From Aureobasidium sp. EXF-3400 (taxonomy: Eukaryota > Ascomycota > Dothideomycetes > Dothideales > Saccotheciaceae), in the NCBI GenBank assembly GCA_024195585.1, contig SWBL01000112.1, positions 79,808-143,807 of the forward strand: DNA of 64,000 nucleotides. Direction: 5' to 3'. Position numbers and translations under genes: made by a program. Numbering within the stretch: the first letter of the stretch is position 1; every line of letters starts with the position of its first letter. The notes beneath the pieces were generated by a model that saw nothing but the letters and a program-made list of their open reading frames with translations, made no database searches and was not told the DNA's origin. Positions 53,280 through 64,000 of the stretch are shown here, piece by piece.

Positions 53280-54828
53280 ATGAATCCACGCGCTCCCCAT
53301 TACAAGTTTCGGCCATCGTCTTCATCTACCAGCAGTGGTAAGGATTTGGAGAGCATCTATGGCAGTCTGCACAACTCATTCGTGCCTGCTTCTGATCGCA
53401 CTGTGAACGGCGCAAGCGAGGCACCTCCTGCCGCTATGAGCAACAGCACACACGAACCCCCTACCCACAGCCGTTCGCTTGTCAAGTTCCAGCCACAAAA
53501 AAGCTCTGATGTAAGTGCTCACCGTGTAGGCAACTCTCGGAGTTCTGCTGACTGGCGCAGGATGAGCTGCTCGAGCGCGCACGCAGCGAACAACTTGAAC
53601 AGAATCAACTGGCGATGCACAAAAAGCTCTTGCGCCTGACTGATCAGGTCAATGAGTTGATGAGTCAACGCTCAGCCTTCGAAGAAGAGAAGGCACAGAG
53701 TGACAAGATTATTGAGGAACTCCGTCGTGAGGTCGCTGTACTTAAAACTAAAGTTCAGGAGCACCATAACAAACTTGATGTTTGCAAGCGCGGCATTGAT
53801 GACAATGCCAAAGAGGCTCAAAACATGGAACAGCGCATCAAGACAATTCCTGGAAGTCTGGACTCGCGTTTCCAGCATCACTCCACTCGTATCGACAAAG
53901 TCGAGAGTCTTGTACGTGGTGCTGCAATTCAGATTAAGCAGCACACTACACAGTTGGGTGACAGTGAGAAGCGCATCGATCAGCTTGAGCACAAGTCCAA
54001 CGGGATCATCACCACAAACAGTTACAATGGTTCACACCTGCAACAGAATGGCACTATTTCTGAAGGTAAGCCATCAAAAACTGCATTGTTGAGATCTTGC
54101 TAACAATCTTAGTGGCCCAACTCAAGCTCGACATCGCGAAGGTCCAACAAACTCAAGACTCACACAAGTCGTACCTGGAGAAGACTGGAGAAACTCTAGT
54201 CACCCATCAGAACAACATGGCCACAGTTAGCAAGACTATCGACGATCTTCGCTCCGAGCTCAAGTGATTGAGCACTGTCAACGCTGGACACCGTGGCAAT
54301 GAGAACTCGGCACCTAGAGGCAATCATTCGAGACTGGACGTAACCCCTGACGCCATCTTCAGGCTCCAGAACCAACTCGATCGCCTGGCTGAAGAAGTTC
54401 GTCACAAGGTCAACAACACAGAGAGTCCCAAGAGTGATGCATCCAGTGCTGCCAATGATGTGGAGACACTGATGATCCAAATGGATGATGTTCGCAACAA
54501 GATTCGCAAGCTTGAGCGAGACATGGTAAGCTATTGAGGCGTGGCTATGGCAACCTATGAAACTAACACATGATTATAGGGCTATCAAGTCGACATGTAT
54601 CGTCTTCTGGAGCAAGTCTCACTCTCCAACAAGATAAGTCTGGAGTCGATGTTCTATCAACTCACAAAGGAGCTCGAAGGCAGATGTGCCCCTGGAGAAA
54701 TCGAGTTTGGCCTGGACGAGGATCGTACCTTCATACTTAGACAGCGTGTCCTCGAGCGCCTCTCAGTCGAAGACAGCATCCAGTGCGAGTTCCTGCGCCT
54801 CAAAGAGTCGCAGCAGATGTTTACTTAG
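53280..54828 (+). CDS. Coiled-coil protein of unknown function
   Basis: A predicted 447-residue protein without a family I can name. Exons are bounded by introns 53511-53560, 54066-54112, 54264-54317 and 54526-54579; all joins keep one frame. The third intron is inferred because the frame otherwise hits TGA at 54265-54267. It has a weak GTGATT donor, a CTAG acceptor and is exactly 54 nt, so its retention would keep phase but stop translation. Seen: a Ser/Pro-rich N-terminus (MNPRAPHYKFRPSSSS), long heptad-like helices (LLRLTDQVNELMSQRSAFEEEK, IIEELRREVAVLKTKVQ), more helices after the third intron, and a compact C-terminus (FGLDEDRTFILRQRVLERL). It may be a scaffold or spindle/cytoskeletal protein, which is speculation. 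Confidence 0.75.
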
Positions 54829-55106
54829 TCAGCTTCATTGGTTTTCTGAGCGTAGAAATGCACGACAGTCTAGCTAAGAATGGAATATCCGCAGAGAGAA
54901 CCCCATTGGAGGCTATCTCCATGGTCAAACCTGTTTCCAGTTCGCAACTGTGCATTTCAACGGCCTATAAATCGCAATGGACCCGAGCTGAGGAAGAGGT
55001 CAGTTGCAAGATTGTGACAGTCTTTAAGCATACAGAGGTGTAATGCTTTGTTGGATGCGAGGCTGCCGGCAGCTGCTTCTTTTTGTTCTCCTCCTTCCTC
55101 CTCACC

Positions 55107-55729
55107 CTAATTATCCCCTTCCATCACTCCTTCCTCACCGACCCTGCCAAAGAACGTCACAGTCCTGCTCTTTATCTTCCAAATACCACTCGCTCCTGCC
55201 TCTACCTCCGTGTCTCCCACTTCACTAGCAGAAACGCAGAGCAGTTCGTCAACATACTTGCCGTATGCAGTTACTTGCTGGCCTTCCCATTTGCCTCTGC
55301 CCAAATGCACGCCAGTGAAGTATGTAGTTGCCTTTGCTGTGGTTGTGTCGAGAATCAGGTGCTGAGTAGTCAATGCGTGCTGGGTGGTCACCGGCTTCAG
55401 TCTGTAATTTGAACACAAATCAGTTTCTTCTCACTCTGTCTTCTCTATGTCCGTCTTCCCACTCCTCTTGTTTGTTCGCTCACACGTAAGGATATGCACG
55501 TAACATTAGGACAAAAAGGTGATCCAAGGAGAACTCACCGTTGCTGGATTCTCTTGCTCAGAGCATCAACACCTAGAATGGGCTCGTCGTTAAAGGGATA
55601 TCTTGCGACAACGTCCTTCTCAAAGACTCGTTCGAGTAGAGGCCAGTCTTTGTTGTCTAGAGCAATGCAGTAGAGCGATATCACATTCTTTATGGCGTTG
55701 TAGTCGTGAGGATTTGCTTGGGTAGACAT
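55107..55729 (-). CDS. SnoaL-like (NTF2-fold) protein
   Basis: A 161-residue small alpha+beta protein resembling SnoaL_4/NTF2-like domains, a fold used by polyketide cyclases and many unknown fungal enzymes. One intron, 55402-55538 (137 nt, long for this window), joins SKRIQQR to LKPVTTQHALTTQHLIL. Seen: an N-terminal helix pattern AIKNVISLYCIALDNKDWPLLERVF, then VVARYPFNDEPILGV. Strands ATTYFTGVHLGRG and VTAYGKYVDELL follow, and WKIKSRTVTFFG ends the fold. The order helix-then-sheet matches the family. No catalytic residues can be assigned with confidence and no secondary-metabolite genes flank it. Confidence 0.75.
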
Positions 55730-56106
55730 TGCTGATGGCGCGCAAGATGATCGTTTTTCTGGCAGGACTCTTTTGGATGCGTTTTCAGGCTACTGTCGTC
55801 AATGGCTCAGAGTTCTCGTTAGATGTAGTGGTTTGTGGTGGTTGGCTTCGAGTTAGGATGATGTGAAGCGACCAGAGGACGAGGTTTAAGTACGATGATT
55901 TCGGCATCCCCGCCCGGCTCCACAGCTTTCGGGATTGAATGCTGGTGACTTATGATAAGAGGCACGTCTCGAGAAACTTGGAGTATGGCTCTCTTGAGAG
56001 CCCAAACTAATGCACAATGAGTTCAGATGTGAGCAGTGATTTTGTTCAAGTAATAAATATACAAAGGCCTGGGCCTTATCTCTGAAATTTTGGTGTACAG
56101 TCCAAT
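55730..56106. other. Intergenic region, no gene seen
   Basis: A 377-bp stretch upstream of the SnoaL-like gene and downstream of TIM54. No motif or RNA gene was recognised. Confidence 0.5.
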
Positions 56107-57623
56107 CTACTCCTTGTCAGCAGATGCGCTACCCTGATAAGCCCAACTAGGCTGTTGGATGGTGTTTGGATCCAGATTCGATGCAGGCAATTGGCCGTCA
56201 GCGGGCAGTTCAAAGACACGCAGCCTCGAGGTGATTCTGTCATCGACAACCACGTCATCCAACCACAATCTTTCCTTCTTCTCTTGTTGAACAGCACCTT
56301 CTTCTGTCTCAGGGTCGGCCTTGGGCTTTCTGACGCTCTTGTGCCACTCCTTCTCTTCGTGTGACAGGTAATCAATATCTGAAGCTTGGAACTCGCGATG
56401 TGATGCGAGGACAGCGGCTGCAGTGCGAGAGAAGATCTCTTCTGCGACATAGCGACGGGTGAGGAAACGGTAGATGCGAATGGGGAAGTTCCAGAAGCCC
56501 AGGAGGTGAGGGAAGGGGATGGCAATTGCTGGGCCAAGAGTAGTGGGGGTTGATGCAGGCAAAAGGGCACTAGTGTAGGCAGAGGTGGAAATGTAAGGGT
56601 CGGGTTTTGTGAGTTTTGGTTTTGCGGGTTCTTCTTCTTCTTTTGGCGGTTCGGGGAGAGATTCGGGGGTTGCGTTTTCAGAGTCATTGGCGTTGGAGTC
56701 GAAGACGATGGAGCTCGAGTCGGTGTTTGTGGATGAGCCTGAGGAAGCGGTAGGAGGCGTGTCCTTCATGGTCAAGTCGGTCGCTGCCTTGACAGCGGCA
56801 TCACCTAACGAAGGTGCGCCGTCAATGTGCTGCTTGGCCTCTTGGACTTCTTCAACTTGTACAGGCTCTTTCAACGGACCCAACCAGCCCTCGTGTGTGC
56901 CGCGCAAATACTCCTTCCACGCGTGTCTGCCAATGACCAGATCTCCTTTTACGCCCGCTTCATCCACGCACCCGACTCTTTCTCTCTGTTCAGTGACAAT
57001 CTGCTCTTTCGTAGGCTCAGCCTCGTCTTGGACGCCTTCAGCTTTCCGCCTGTATCTTCTGATCTTCTCTGCAGCTCCAAAGCGCAAATCTCCCTCTCTT
57101 CTGCCCTCGACGACATCCCAATCCATGGCTCCTGCTACCAAGACTGGCTTAACATATTCGTAAAAGTGTTCTCTGGCGCTTCTCAGACCGTCTGCTGGTG
57201 GTGCTTGTAGGTAGACGGTCATTTTCCTGGGCATGGTCGTTGTCGGCAGTATCTTTTCGGAGAGCGGTGCGACCATATCGCAGTATTTCTGTTGGGAACG
57301 AGCAGTTTCGCGTTTGTCGTAGTAGACTGCTGCAGCAAAGGATCCTGTGATGGAGAGGAAGATCATCCAGTTTCGCGAAGGGAGTTTGGCTTTGATGTTG
57401 GGGAGACCTGGATTACTCTTGTATCAGTGACATGCTCTTTGGGTCTCCCTTTACACTCTTCCTGTCTCTATAATGCTGTCTCGAGGAAAGATTAGCTTGG
57501 TCACGTACCCATCATGCGAAAGGCAGGATTGCCCTCTGCTGCCTTTGGTGCAGCCTTTGCACCGTTGTTGACAGTCTGCTCTGCTGTCTTAGACAGGGGC
57601 ACTCCAGCTACTTTGTCCGCCAT
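56107..57623 (-). CDS. TIM54: Mitochondrial inner-membrane translocase subunit Tim54
   Basis: A 471-residue Tim54 homologue, part of the TIM22 complex that inserts carrier proteins into the inner mitochondrial membrane. One intron, 57408-57508 (101 nt), joins GNPAFRMMG to LPNIKAKLPSRNWMIFL. Seen: a short N-terminal region, then a single span (WMIFLSITGSFAAAVYY) followed by YDKRETARSQQKYC, a Tim54 signature. Later come MPRKMTVYLQAPPADGLRSAREHFYEYVKPVL (in pieces), GHHAWKEYLRG-like context, a long Ser/Glu-rich linker, then LGFWNFPIRIYRFLTRR. The length and order match fungal Tim54. The start at 57623 is the first ATG of the short exon. Confidence 0.93.
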
Positions 57624-58015
57624 TCTTGGATGGATAGGTATGTCAAGATAAATCTTGTACAATCATCACATGCCGCCGTCGCTCGAGAATTTCCCCAGCG
57701 TCTTCGGCCTTTGTCGGTCCTTGGCGCCTATATACAGGGTCACACAAACGACATCGTTTTCAGTGACATGTGATGGACATTGCTCACGCAACGCTTTGAT
57801 TATCCTCCGGATGATCTGGTAGTCAGTGGAGGCAAGAGGTTTCAATGCCGTGTTCGGAAAGAATTGTTCTAAGAATTGGGTGGAGAACGTTGAGTGCGAA
57901 TTTCTATCGAGACTCTATCTCACAGGCTACAGTTCTATATTGTAAGCTTCGCACTCGAGCAAATGTCGAATGTCAACCTTCAGAAACTCCATGCGAGTTC
58001 TTGTTGGACTCTTGA
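57624..58015. other. Intergenic region, no gene seen
   Basis: A 392-bp stretch upstream of TIM54 and downstream of the kynurenine formamidase gene. No conserved element was recognised. Confidence 0.5.
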
Positions 58016-59177
58016 TCAATGCATCGCAGGAGATATCCATACCTTATCGGTGACAACTCTGATCGCCTTTGCCAGCTCCGTTCCCTTCTCCCACACCTCA
58101 TCATGCAAACAATCGATGACCATCTTCGACACTTGTTTGCCCTCGTTGCTTGTCGGAATCGTCGAAGTTCTTGTGAAGCCTTGCATGACCAACTTTTCCA
58201 TCATTGAGTCCGTTTGCTCCATGTCCACCAACTCATCACTACTTGACTGTACGAGTAGGACGTTGCCTCGCCACTTCTCCAGTCTGCCGACTAGTTGGCT
58301 TGCCGTGACCCATGTCTCCTCATTCTGACCGAATGCAGCCGTCACAAACTCGCGATAAGCTGGGTGCGTATGTGTAGCAACCAAAGCAGCTATGTCATAG
58401 ATGCCTTCCATACCCAACAATGCTACAGGAGACCGTATAGAACCATGTCCGGCGCTCAGGATGGCAGTAGCTTGCATTGCAAGTGTTGCGCCACAGCTAT
58501 GCCCACACAATACGTAGCGGCCTGCTGTGATAGACCTAGTATCTGGCAAGCGGGTGGAACCACCATTCTTGAGGCCGACTTCCTCACCAGCGTTCGAGCC
58601 AAGGAAAGACAATGCGCCAAGGACATCGTTCAGATGCTCTGGGTGCTGCACATTGCGACTTTTGTCATCTGGAGAGGATGGAGAAGTAGGATGTGAAGGA
58701 TATGGAGACAGGCGGTAGTCAAGTGACACGAATCCGGCAATATTGTGTGGATGATCATCCTTGATCAGCAGGTCCAGAGCAGTGTTAAAGCTCTTGCGGG
58801 TGATTATAGGATCTCTCCAAGCTCCTCCATGGATGTAGCTGGTCGAGAATCAGCCATCGCAAGTCTAGATAGATGTATCACAGTAGGGTTCGTGCTAGAA
58901 TAAGAAGGACTTGAGGTTTTCCACAGGGCCAATATCATGCGACAAGACTCTGCAGGTTGCGAAAATTCAACCAGAAGACAAGGAAGAACAGAAGAAAAAG
59001 GGGTTTCACCTACACAAGCCATACTGCCTGTTGTGGATCTTCAGGCTGTCTTTTGAGGACGCATATGTCAAGCAAATTCAGACGAGTACCCCCGTAAGAA
59101 ACGTCAGTCCAGTGTCTGGCATGCAGAGACTCATGATACTCGGCACTCCGAGAGTTAAGAAGTCGTTCAGTCGTCAT
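58016..59177 (-). CDS. BNA7: Kynurenine formamidase (arylformamidase) Bna7-like
   Basis: A 328-residue alpha/beta hydrolase that converts N-formylkynurenine to kynurenine in tryptophan breakdown and de novo NAD synthesis. Two exons, with a 175-nt intron at 58839-59013 joining VWLV to YIHGGAWRDP; the completed HGGAW oxyanion motif supports the join. Seen: LDYRLSP, VLCGHSCGATLAMQ with the nucleophile elbow GHSCG (Ser about residue 168), LLGMEGIYDI, and late SSSDELVDMEQT and CLHDEVW, which can supply the Asp and His of the triad. The start at 59177 (MTTERLLNS) is the first in-frame ATG. A minus-strand frame inside the intron is not part of the model. No signal peptide is present. Confidence 0.88.
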
Positions 59178-59908
59178 GCAGTTGATCCAAGCAGGCTGTG
59201 GAGAATGATCAATCAGAAACACAGCAGGCAGGGTTACGGCCTGGTGGGGTCACGGATGATTAATAAGGTTGAACCCTGACAGGAACAGCCGATGTTTGGC
59301 AACGGGGCGGGCCCTTTCCACAAAACGAGACAAAGACGAGTTCAACGAGAATACCAACCGACCCTTCCTGCTGTCTATCAGACTTGATGGCTCCAGGCAG
59401 AGGTTTTGACTGGTTGGCTCTCTGAATGTCCAAACAGAAGTCAGGCATAAGTTAGTTGGGCTGCGAATGACATGACGTCTACGTGCATGGCTGGTGTGTG
59501 GGCTGCTGCTTTGCCTGCCACGTCTTTAAACCTGAAGTTGCGACTTCTGCGAGAATTGGTTGGTCTGTAGGTAGCCGCCGCGCTTTCCCTTCCATCACAT
59601 CTCACTTGCCTTCCTCTCACTCTTTCCTGCTCTGTCGCGCAGCAAGATAACCCCTGTGAATTTAAATCCTGCGAAACACGACGAGATAATCCCTATCTTA
59701 TTCTTCACCTCGAACACGCACTAAACACATCCTTGAACGAACGACCGGTCAAGGCGCTTGACACCTCGAACCCCACCACACCATCCGCAAGCCAAGGCCT
59801 ACTACTAGCCACCCTTGTTAAGCTTGTGACGCCAACCATCTTGACTGAGCGCTGCCAGTCAAGCATCTCTCTTCCTTTTTCGACCGACCCTCGACCACTT
59901 ACCATACC
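59178..59908. promoter_or_regulatory. Divergent region BNA7 / RS-rich protein gene
   Basis: A 731-bp gap between two genes read apart. The part nearest 59909 is pyrimidine-rich (CTTTCCCTTCC, CTTCCTCTCACTCTTTCC), typical of strong fungal promoters or leaders. An ORF from 59733 overlaps the next gene in another phase and is a shadow. Confidence 0.5.
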
Positions 59909-61842
59909 ATGTCCGACTACGGTGGATACGACGACCGCCGCCGCTACCGCGAGACGCGCACTCGACCTCGCGAACGCGGCGATCCCGAATTCGTCCAGGA
60001 AACAACCTACATCGAGCGCGGCAAGGGCCCTCCTCCTCGTGATCTGGTCTACCGCCCTCGCGAAGAAAGCGTCGAAGACATTACACGAGACTTCCCTCCT
60101 CCCTCGAGCGATCGCTATGGTCCCCGTGGAGGAAGAAGAGAATACGACAACTACCCTCCTCCTCGCCGTGCACGCAGCCAGGTTGGCCGCAGAGACTACG
60201 ATGATTACGACGATGATTATGATGTCCCTGTTGCTGCTGCAGCTGCTGCTGGCGCTGGATATGCCGCTGGACGCGCAAAGGATCGCCGCCGTCACCGTGA
60301 TCGCCATGATCGTGACTACGACTCGGAAGAATACTCACCCCCTCGTCGCCGTCATGCTGAACGACGCAAGTCTGGTGTTGGCGAGATCTTGGAAGGCCTT
60401 GGGCTCGGAGGAGTCGCCGCTGCTATCACAGGACGCTCTCGCAGTCGCAGCAGGTCCAGAGATCGTGACTCCCGTCGTGATAGAGATGGCAGAGCTAGAT
60501 CACGCCACGGTGGTCGCTACGACTCTGACGACGACAGTCGCAGCCGCAGCAGATCCAAGGGACGCACCGAACGCAAGTGGGCTCAGGCTGCTCAAGCTGC
60601 TCTAGTTGCTGGTGCCGTCGAGGCTTTCCGCTCCCGCAAGGATCCTGGACCATGGACCGGAGAAAAGGGCCGCCGCATCGCCACTGCTGCCATCGGTGCT
60701 GGTGGTATTGATGGACTCGTTGACCGCAACCCTGACAAAAAGACAAAGCGTCATCTGGCTGAAGCCGTGATTGGAGGTCTAGCAGCCAACCGCCTTGCCA
60801 ACGGCCCTCGCAGTAGAAGTAGAGGTCCTGCTGGCGCTAGGGACAACCCGTATGGCCGCTCTCGCAGTCGCTCTCGTTCCATCTTTGGCGGCCGTGGCAG
60901 AAGCCAGTCGCGTGGTCGTGATGGCCAAGGTGGTGGCGCTGGTGGGCTTGAAAAGCTTGCAGCTGGAGGAGCTCTGGCAGCAGCTGGCAAGGCCATCTAT
61001 GACCGTGTGCGTTCAAAGTCACGTCGTAGGCGCTCTCCTTCGTCCAGCTCTGCAGACTCGTATGTCCCTTCCCGCAATCGCCGTCGCAACAAGGAGCGAA
61101 GCTCACCTGCTCAATCAGATACAGGCAGCCGCGCCGTCGCCCAGCGCGGTCGTGATCGCAACCTCGGCCCTGCCGCTGGCGCCGGTGCAGGTGCTGGTGC
61201 ACTCGCTGCTTCAACAAACAACCGCGGCACTCGTAGCCAGAGTTCGTCGAGCAGCAGCACCGATGTCGATGTTCGTCGTAAGCGAATGCGAGGCAAGGAG
61301 CTACTAACAGCCGGCCTTGCCACAGTCGCTACCATTCATGCTGCTCATGGTGTTTACTCAAGTATGGAAGCCCATGAGAGGCGCCACAAGCTCGTTCAAG
61401 AGGGCGAAATGTCTCCGGCTGAAGCTCGCAAGAAGCAGACAAAGGCTTGGGTGCAGGATGCAGCTGCTGTTGGCATTGCTGCATTGGGTATCAAGGGTGC
61501 TTTCAGCGAGTGGAAGGAGATGAACGAGCATAGGTTTGTTGATATGATTGTGATCCCTAAGAAATTGACTAACTATCTACCGACAGACGCGAGATTCACG
61601 AGCTGGAGAAGAGAAAGGCTCTCAAGCAGAAACGCCGCGAAAAACTGGACCGAGAGGCACGCCGTGCACAAGAAGAGAGCCTCTACCGAATGCTTCCCCT
61701 TTTGCAGCAACAACAACAGCTGCAGCAGCAGCAACAGCAGTACGGAGCTCCTCAAGCGCCCATGCAGCCTGGAAATCAGATGATGTACCCTAGCAACCTT
61801 CCACCTCCACCACCCGGACCCCCTCCTGCAGCGAGGTATTAG
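59909..61842 (+). CDS. Arg/Ser- and Ala/Gly-rich protein (DUF3824-like)
   Basis: A 626-residue low-complexity protein with one intron (61534-61586), joining EMNEHR to REIHELEKRK. Seen: RS/RD dipeptide tracts (GRSRSRSRSRDRDSRRDRDG), alternating with Ala/Gly-rich helices of glycine-zipper look (AAAAAAAGAGYAAGRAK, GALAAAGKAIYDRVR, GIAALGIKGAF), and a Gln-rich C-terminus ending PPPPPGPPPAARY. This layout resembles the fungal DUF3824 proteins. A role in RNA handling or as a membrane-associated stress protein is possible but not shown. Strong composition bias yields long frames in other phases on both strands, which I ignored. Confidence 0.78.
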
Positions 61843-62887
61843 GAGCGACCTCCCGCCATACGAGGGATTCTAAAATCCACACCCGAAGACCGACAAATAA
61901 CAAAGCTCCGTTGACCATGTCTTGTGGAGGAACAACAGGCTCTACACAACTCAATACCCTTTCTCGTGGCACTTCTTGTTTCCACTCTGTTTTCTTTTTC
62001 TTACGTTCTTGCTTCTGGAGTCAGCTCTTTTCGCTCTTCACGACCTTGATGACTTCAATGACGACAAAACATTGCATTGATTTTCGGTTTCAGGCGAGCA
62101 CACACACGTATGACATGGCAATGGGATGAAGTCCAGCAGGCAGACTTGCACATTCTCCTTTCCCTTTTCTCCCCTTTTACACGCTACGATATCTACGATT
62201 AGCACGAGAAGCAGAAAAGCTTCGGCACATGAATTTCCTTTTCTTTCTGAGCAGCGAGAGCATGATTATGGAACAATGAAATCAAGTTTTTATAGAAGCT
62301 TTCCTATCCTGACCGAATCCAATGCATTGTGTTTTACGATAAGAGGTAAGGGTCATGTTGAACTTTAACTTGACACAAAGAGGCTCAACAGAGGTAAAAG
62401 AGGTCCAAAGAGCAGGACGAAGCTCTGTCATTACTTAAGACAATGCTTATAGGTACAGCTCGAGCAATTGATGGCAGGTATTTGGCCGTGGTGAGGACAC
62501 GGTGGCAGAGGTACAAATGAAAGACGTCAAGACCACGCAGAGGAATGGCTGGACGAGAGAGCATCGAAGCTTGTTGAGAGATTTGCTCTGGCCAAACCCT
62601 ACTACTCAGCACTTTTGGAAGGAACGATGCGAACACTGACCACTTTGCGAAACGTGCTGTAGCTAGAGGCCCTTCTGAAAGCTGGGGGGCAGAAAGATTG
62701 GAGGCGGTGAAGATCTGTCGACCTTACGGCGGCAATTGTCAAGATTGAGAGAGGGGTGGGGCCACTTTTTGTTGGCTGCTTCTGCTAGCACTTTACATAG
62801 GCGTACACTCTGCTCTCCTTCCTTCCTTTCTCCTTCACATCTCTCTCCCACCCCATCTCCTATCCCCCTCTTTTCCACACCATCACC
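61843..62887 (+). promoter_or_regulatory. Intergenic region with pyrimidine-rich leader of the AHCY gene
   Basis: About 1 kb without a gene. The final 75 bp before the ATG (62808-62880) are nearly all C and T, as in leaders of highly expressed filamentous-fungal genes, and the start context is CACCATG. No TATA box is evident. Confidence 0.6.
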
Positions 62888-64000
62888 ATGAGTGCTCCCG
62901 CCCAGAAGTTCAAGGTCGCCGACCTCAGCTTGGCCGCTTTCGGTCGTCGCGAGATCGAGCTCGCCGAGCACGAGATGCCCGGTCTCATGGCCACCCGCGC
63001 AAAGTACGCTGAGGAGCAGCCCCTCAAGGGTGCCCGCATTGCTGGTTGCTTGCACATGAGTACGCCATTCCACTCAAAATCTGGTCGAATTGAAGCTAAT
63101 CCGCTCTCTCACAGCCATCCAGACTGCCGTCCTCATCGAGACCCTCAAGGCCCTCGGTGCCGAGCTCACCTGGACCTCCTGCAACATTTTCTCCACCCAG
63201 GACCACGCCGCTGCCGCCATTGCCGCCGGTGGTACCCCCGTCTTCGCCTGGAAGGGTGAGACCGAGGAGGAGTACGAGTGGTGTCTCGAGCAGCAGCTCA
63301 CCGCTTTCCCCTCGGGCAAGTCTCTCAACTTGATCCTCGATGACGGTGGTGATCTTACCGCTCTCGTCCACAAGAAGTACCCTGAGATGCTCAAGGACTG
63401 CTACGGTGTCTCTGAGGAGACCACCACTGGTGTCCACCACCTCTACAAGATGCTCAAGAACAAGAACCTCCTCGTCCCCGCCATCAACGTCAACGACTCC
63501 GTCACCAAGTCCAAGTTCGACAACCTTTACGGCTGCCGTGAGTCCCTCGTCGACGGTATCAAGCGTGCCACCGATGTCATGATCGCTGGTAAGGTCGCCG
63601 TTGTTGCCGGTTTCGGTGATGTCGGTAAGGGTTGCGCCCAGGCCCTCCACGCCATGGGTGCCCGCGTTCTCGTCACTGAGATCGACCCCATCAACGCTCT
63701 CCAGGCCGCCGTTTCTGGCTACCAGGTCACTACCATGGAGAAGGCCGCTTCTATCGGTCAGATCTTCGTCACCACCACCGGCTGCCGTGACATCCTTGTT
63801 GGCAAGCACTTCGAGGCCATGCCCGAGAACGCCATTGTCTGCAACATTGGTCACTTCGACATTGAGATCGACGTTGCCTGGTTGAAGAAGAACGCCACCT
63901 CGGTCCAGAACATCAAGCCCCAGGTCGACCGTTTCCTCATGCCTTCCGGCCGTCACATCATCCTCCTCGCCGAGGGTCGTCTCGTCAACCTTGGCTGTGC
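62888..64000 (+). CDS. SAH1: S-adenosylhomocysteinase, 3' truncated by window end
   Basis: Hydrolyses S-adenosylhomocysteine to adenosine and homocysteine, keeping methylation going. One intron, 63060-63114, joins GCLHM to [11 protein letters not shown]. About 352 codons lie in the window of an expected ~450. Seen: [42 protein letters not shown] in parts, [37 protein letters not shown], then the NAD-binding GFGDVGKG and [18 protein letters not shown] follows, and the last codons (GRLVNLGCA) match the enzyme's conserved late region. Codon use is strongly biased to C-ending codons, suggesting high expression and giving a long antisense frame that I reject as a gene. Confidence 0.97.

Noticed and set aside
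59733..60605. 290-codon frame preceding and overlapping the RS-rich gene
   Set aside because: The Thr/Ala/Ser-rich translation is a frame shadow of RS-coding DNA; the main frame has the splice-supported C-terminus.
63096..63956. 286-codon antisense frame over S-adenosylhomocysteinase
   Set aside because: It arises from the C-ending codon bias of a highly expressed gene and has no domain.

Overview
The window is nuclear DNA of a filamentous ascomycete. The evidence is GT-AG introns of about 44-62 nt with CTAAC/CTGAC-type branch sites just before the acceptor, dense gene packing on both strands, and many fungus-specific families (MDM1, TIM54, VRP1, CUE5, DAP1, BNA7). The gene content and the small CGH-type cysteine-rich proteins suggest a Dothideomycete, possibly a black yeast-like lineage; that placement is inference. 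I built gene models by splicing reading frames by eye and checked that exon lengths sum to a multiple of three. I see no rRNA, tRNA, CRISPR array or intact transposon.

Layout. 1-2233: end of a NUP84/NUP107 nucleoporin and a cyanamide hydratase-like HD protein. 2599-13016: a glycan-like neighbourhood with a TPT-family sugar-nucleotide-type transporter, UDP-glucose 6-dehydrogenase, two tandem paralogous type II membrane glycosyltransferases (the first divergent from the dehydrogenase) and a four-span membrane protein whose frame holds an in-frame TGA. 13017-15071: a gene-free stretch with hairpins and a degenerate ~155-bp tandem repeat. 15072-27666: housekeeping genes (RIX7, VPS20, PITH protein, DHX35-like helicase, CUE5, a secreted agmatinase-like enzyme, NOP4). 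27667-34305: a sparse region with two small CGH cysteine-rich proteins, a DAP1-like heme-binding protein and an F-box protein. 34306-48318: BOR1-type transporter, mitochondrial rhomboid, a TMA17-like protein, verprolin, an unidentified mitochondrial membrane protein, mitochondrial prolyl-tRNA synthetase and MAK21. 48563-64000: MDM1, an unknown coiled-coil protein, a SnoaL-like protein, TIM54, kynurenine formamidase, an RS/glycine-rich protein and the 5' part of S-adenosylhomocysteinase.

How genes may work together. The strongest candidate for an undescribed system is the 2.6-13 kb block: UGD1 makes UDP-glucuronate (also the UDP-xylose precursor), a transporter could move a nucleotide sugar into the Golgi, and two luminal PLOD-like transferases could use it. 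The second transferase has lost the residues expected to bind metal and donor, so the pair may be an enzyme plus a pseudoenzyme partner. Elsewhere RIX7, NOP4 and MAK21 all serve 60S ribosome assembly, while the rhomboid, PARS2, TIM54 and the unidentified 429-residue protein are mitochondrial, but these look like ordinary dispersed genes. Several pairs share short divergent promoters (DHX35/CUE5, PARS2/MAK21, rhomboid/TMA17-like) and others converge within about 80-120 bp.
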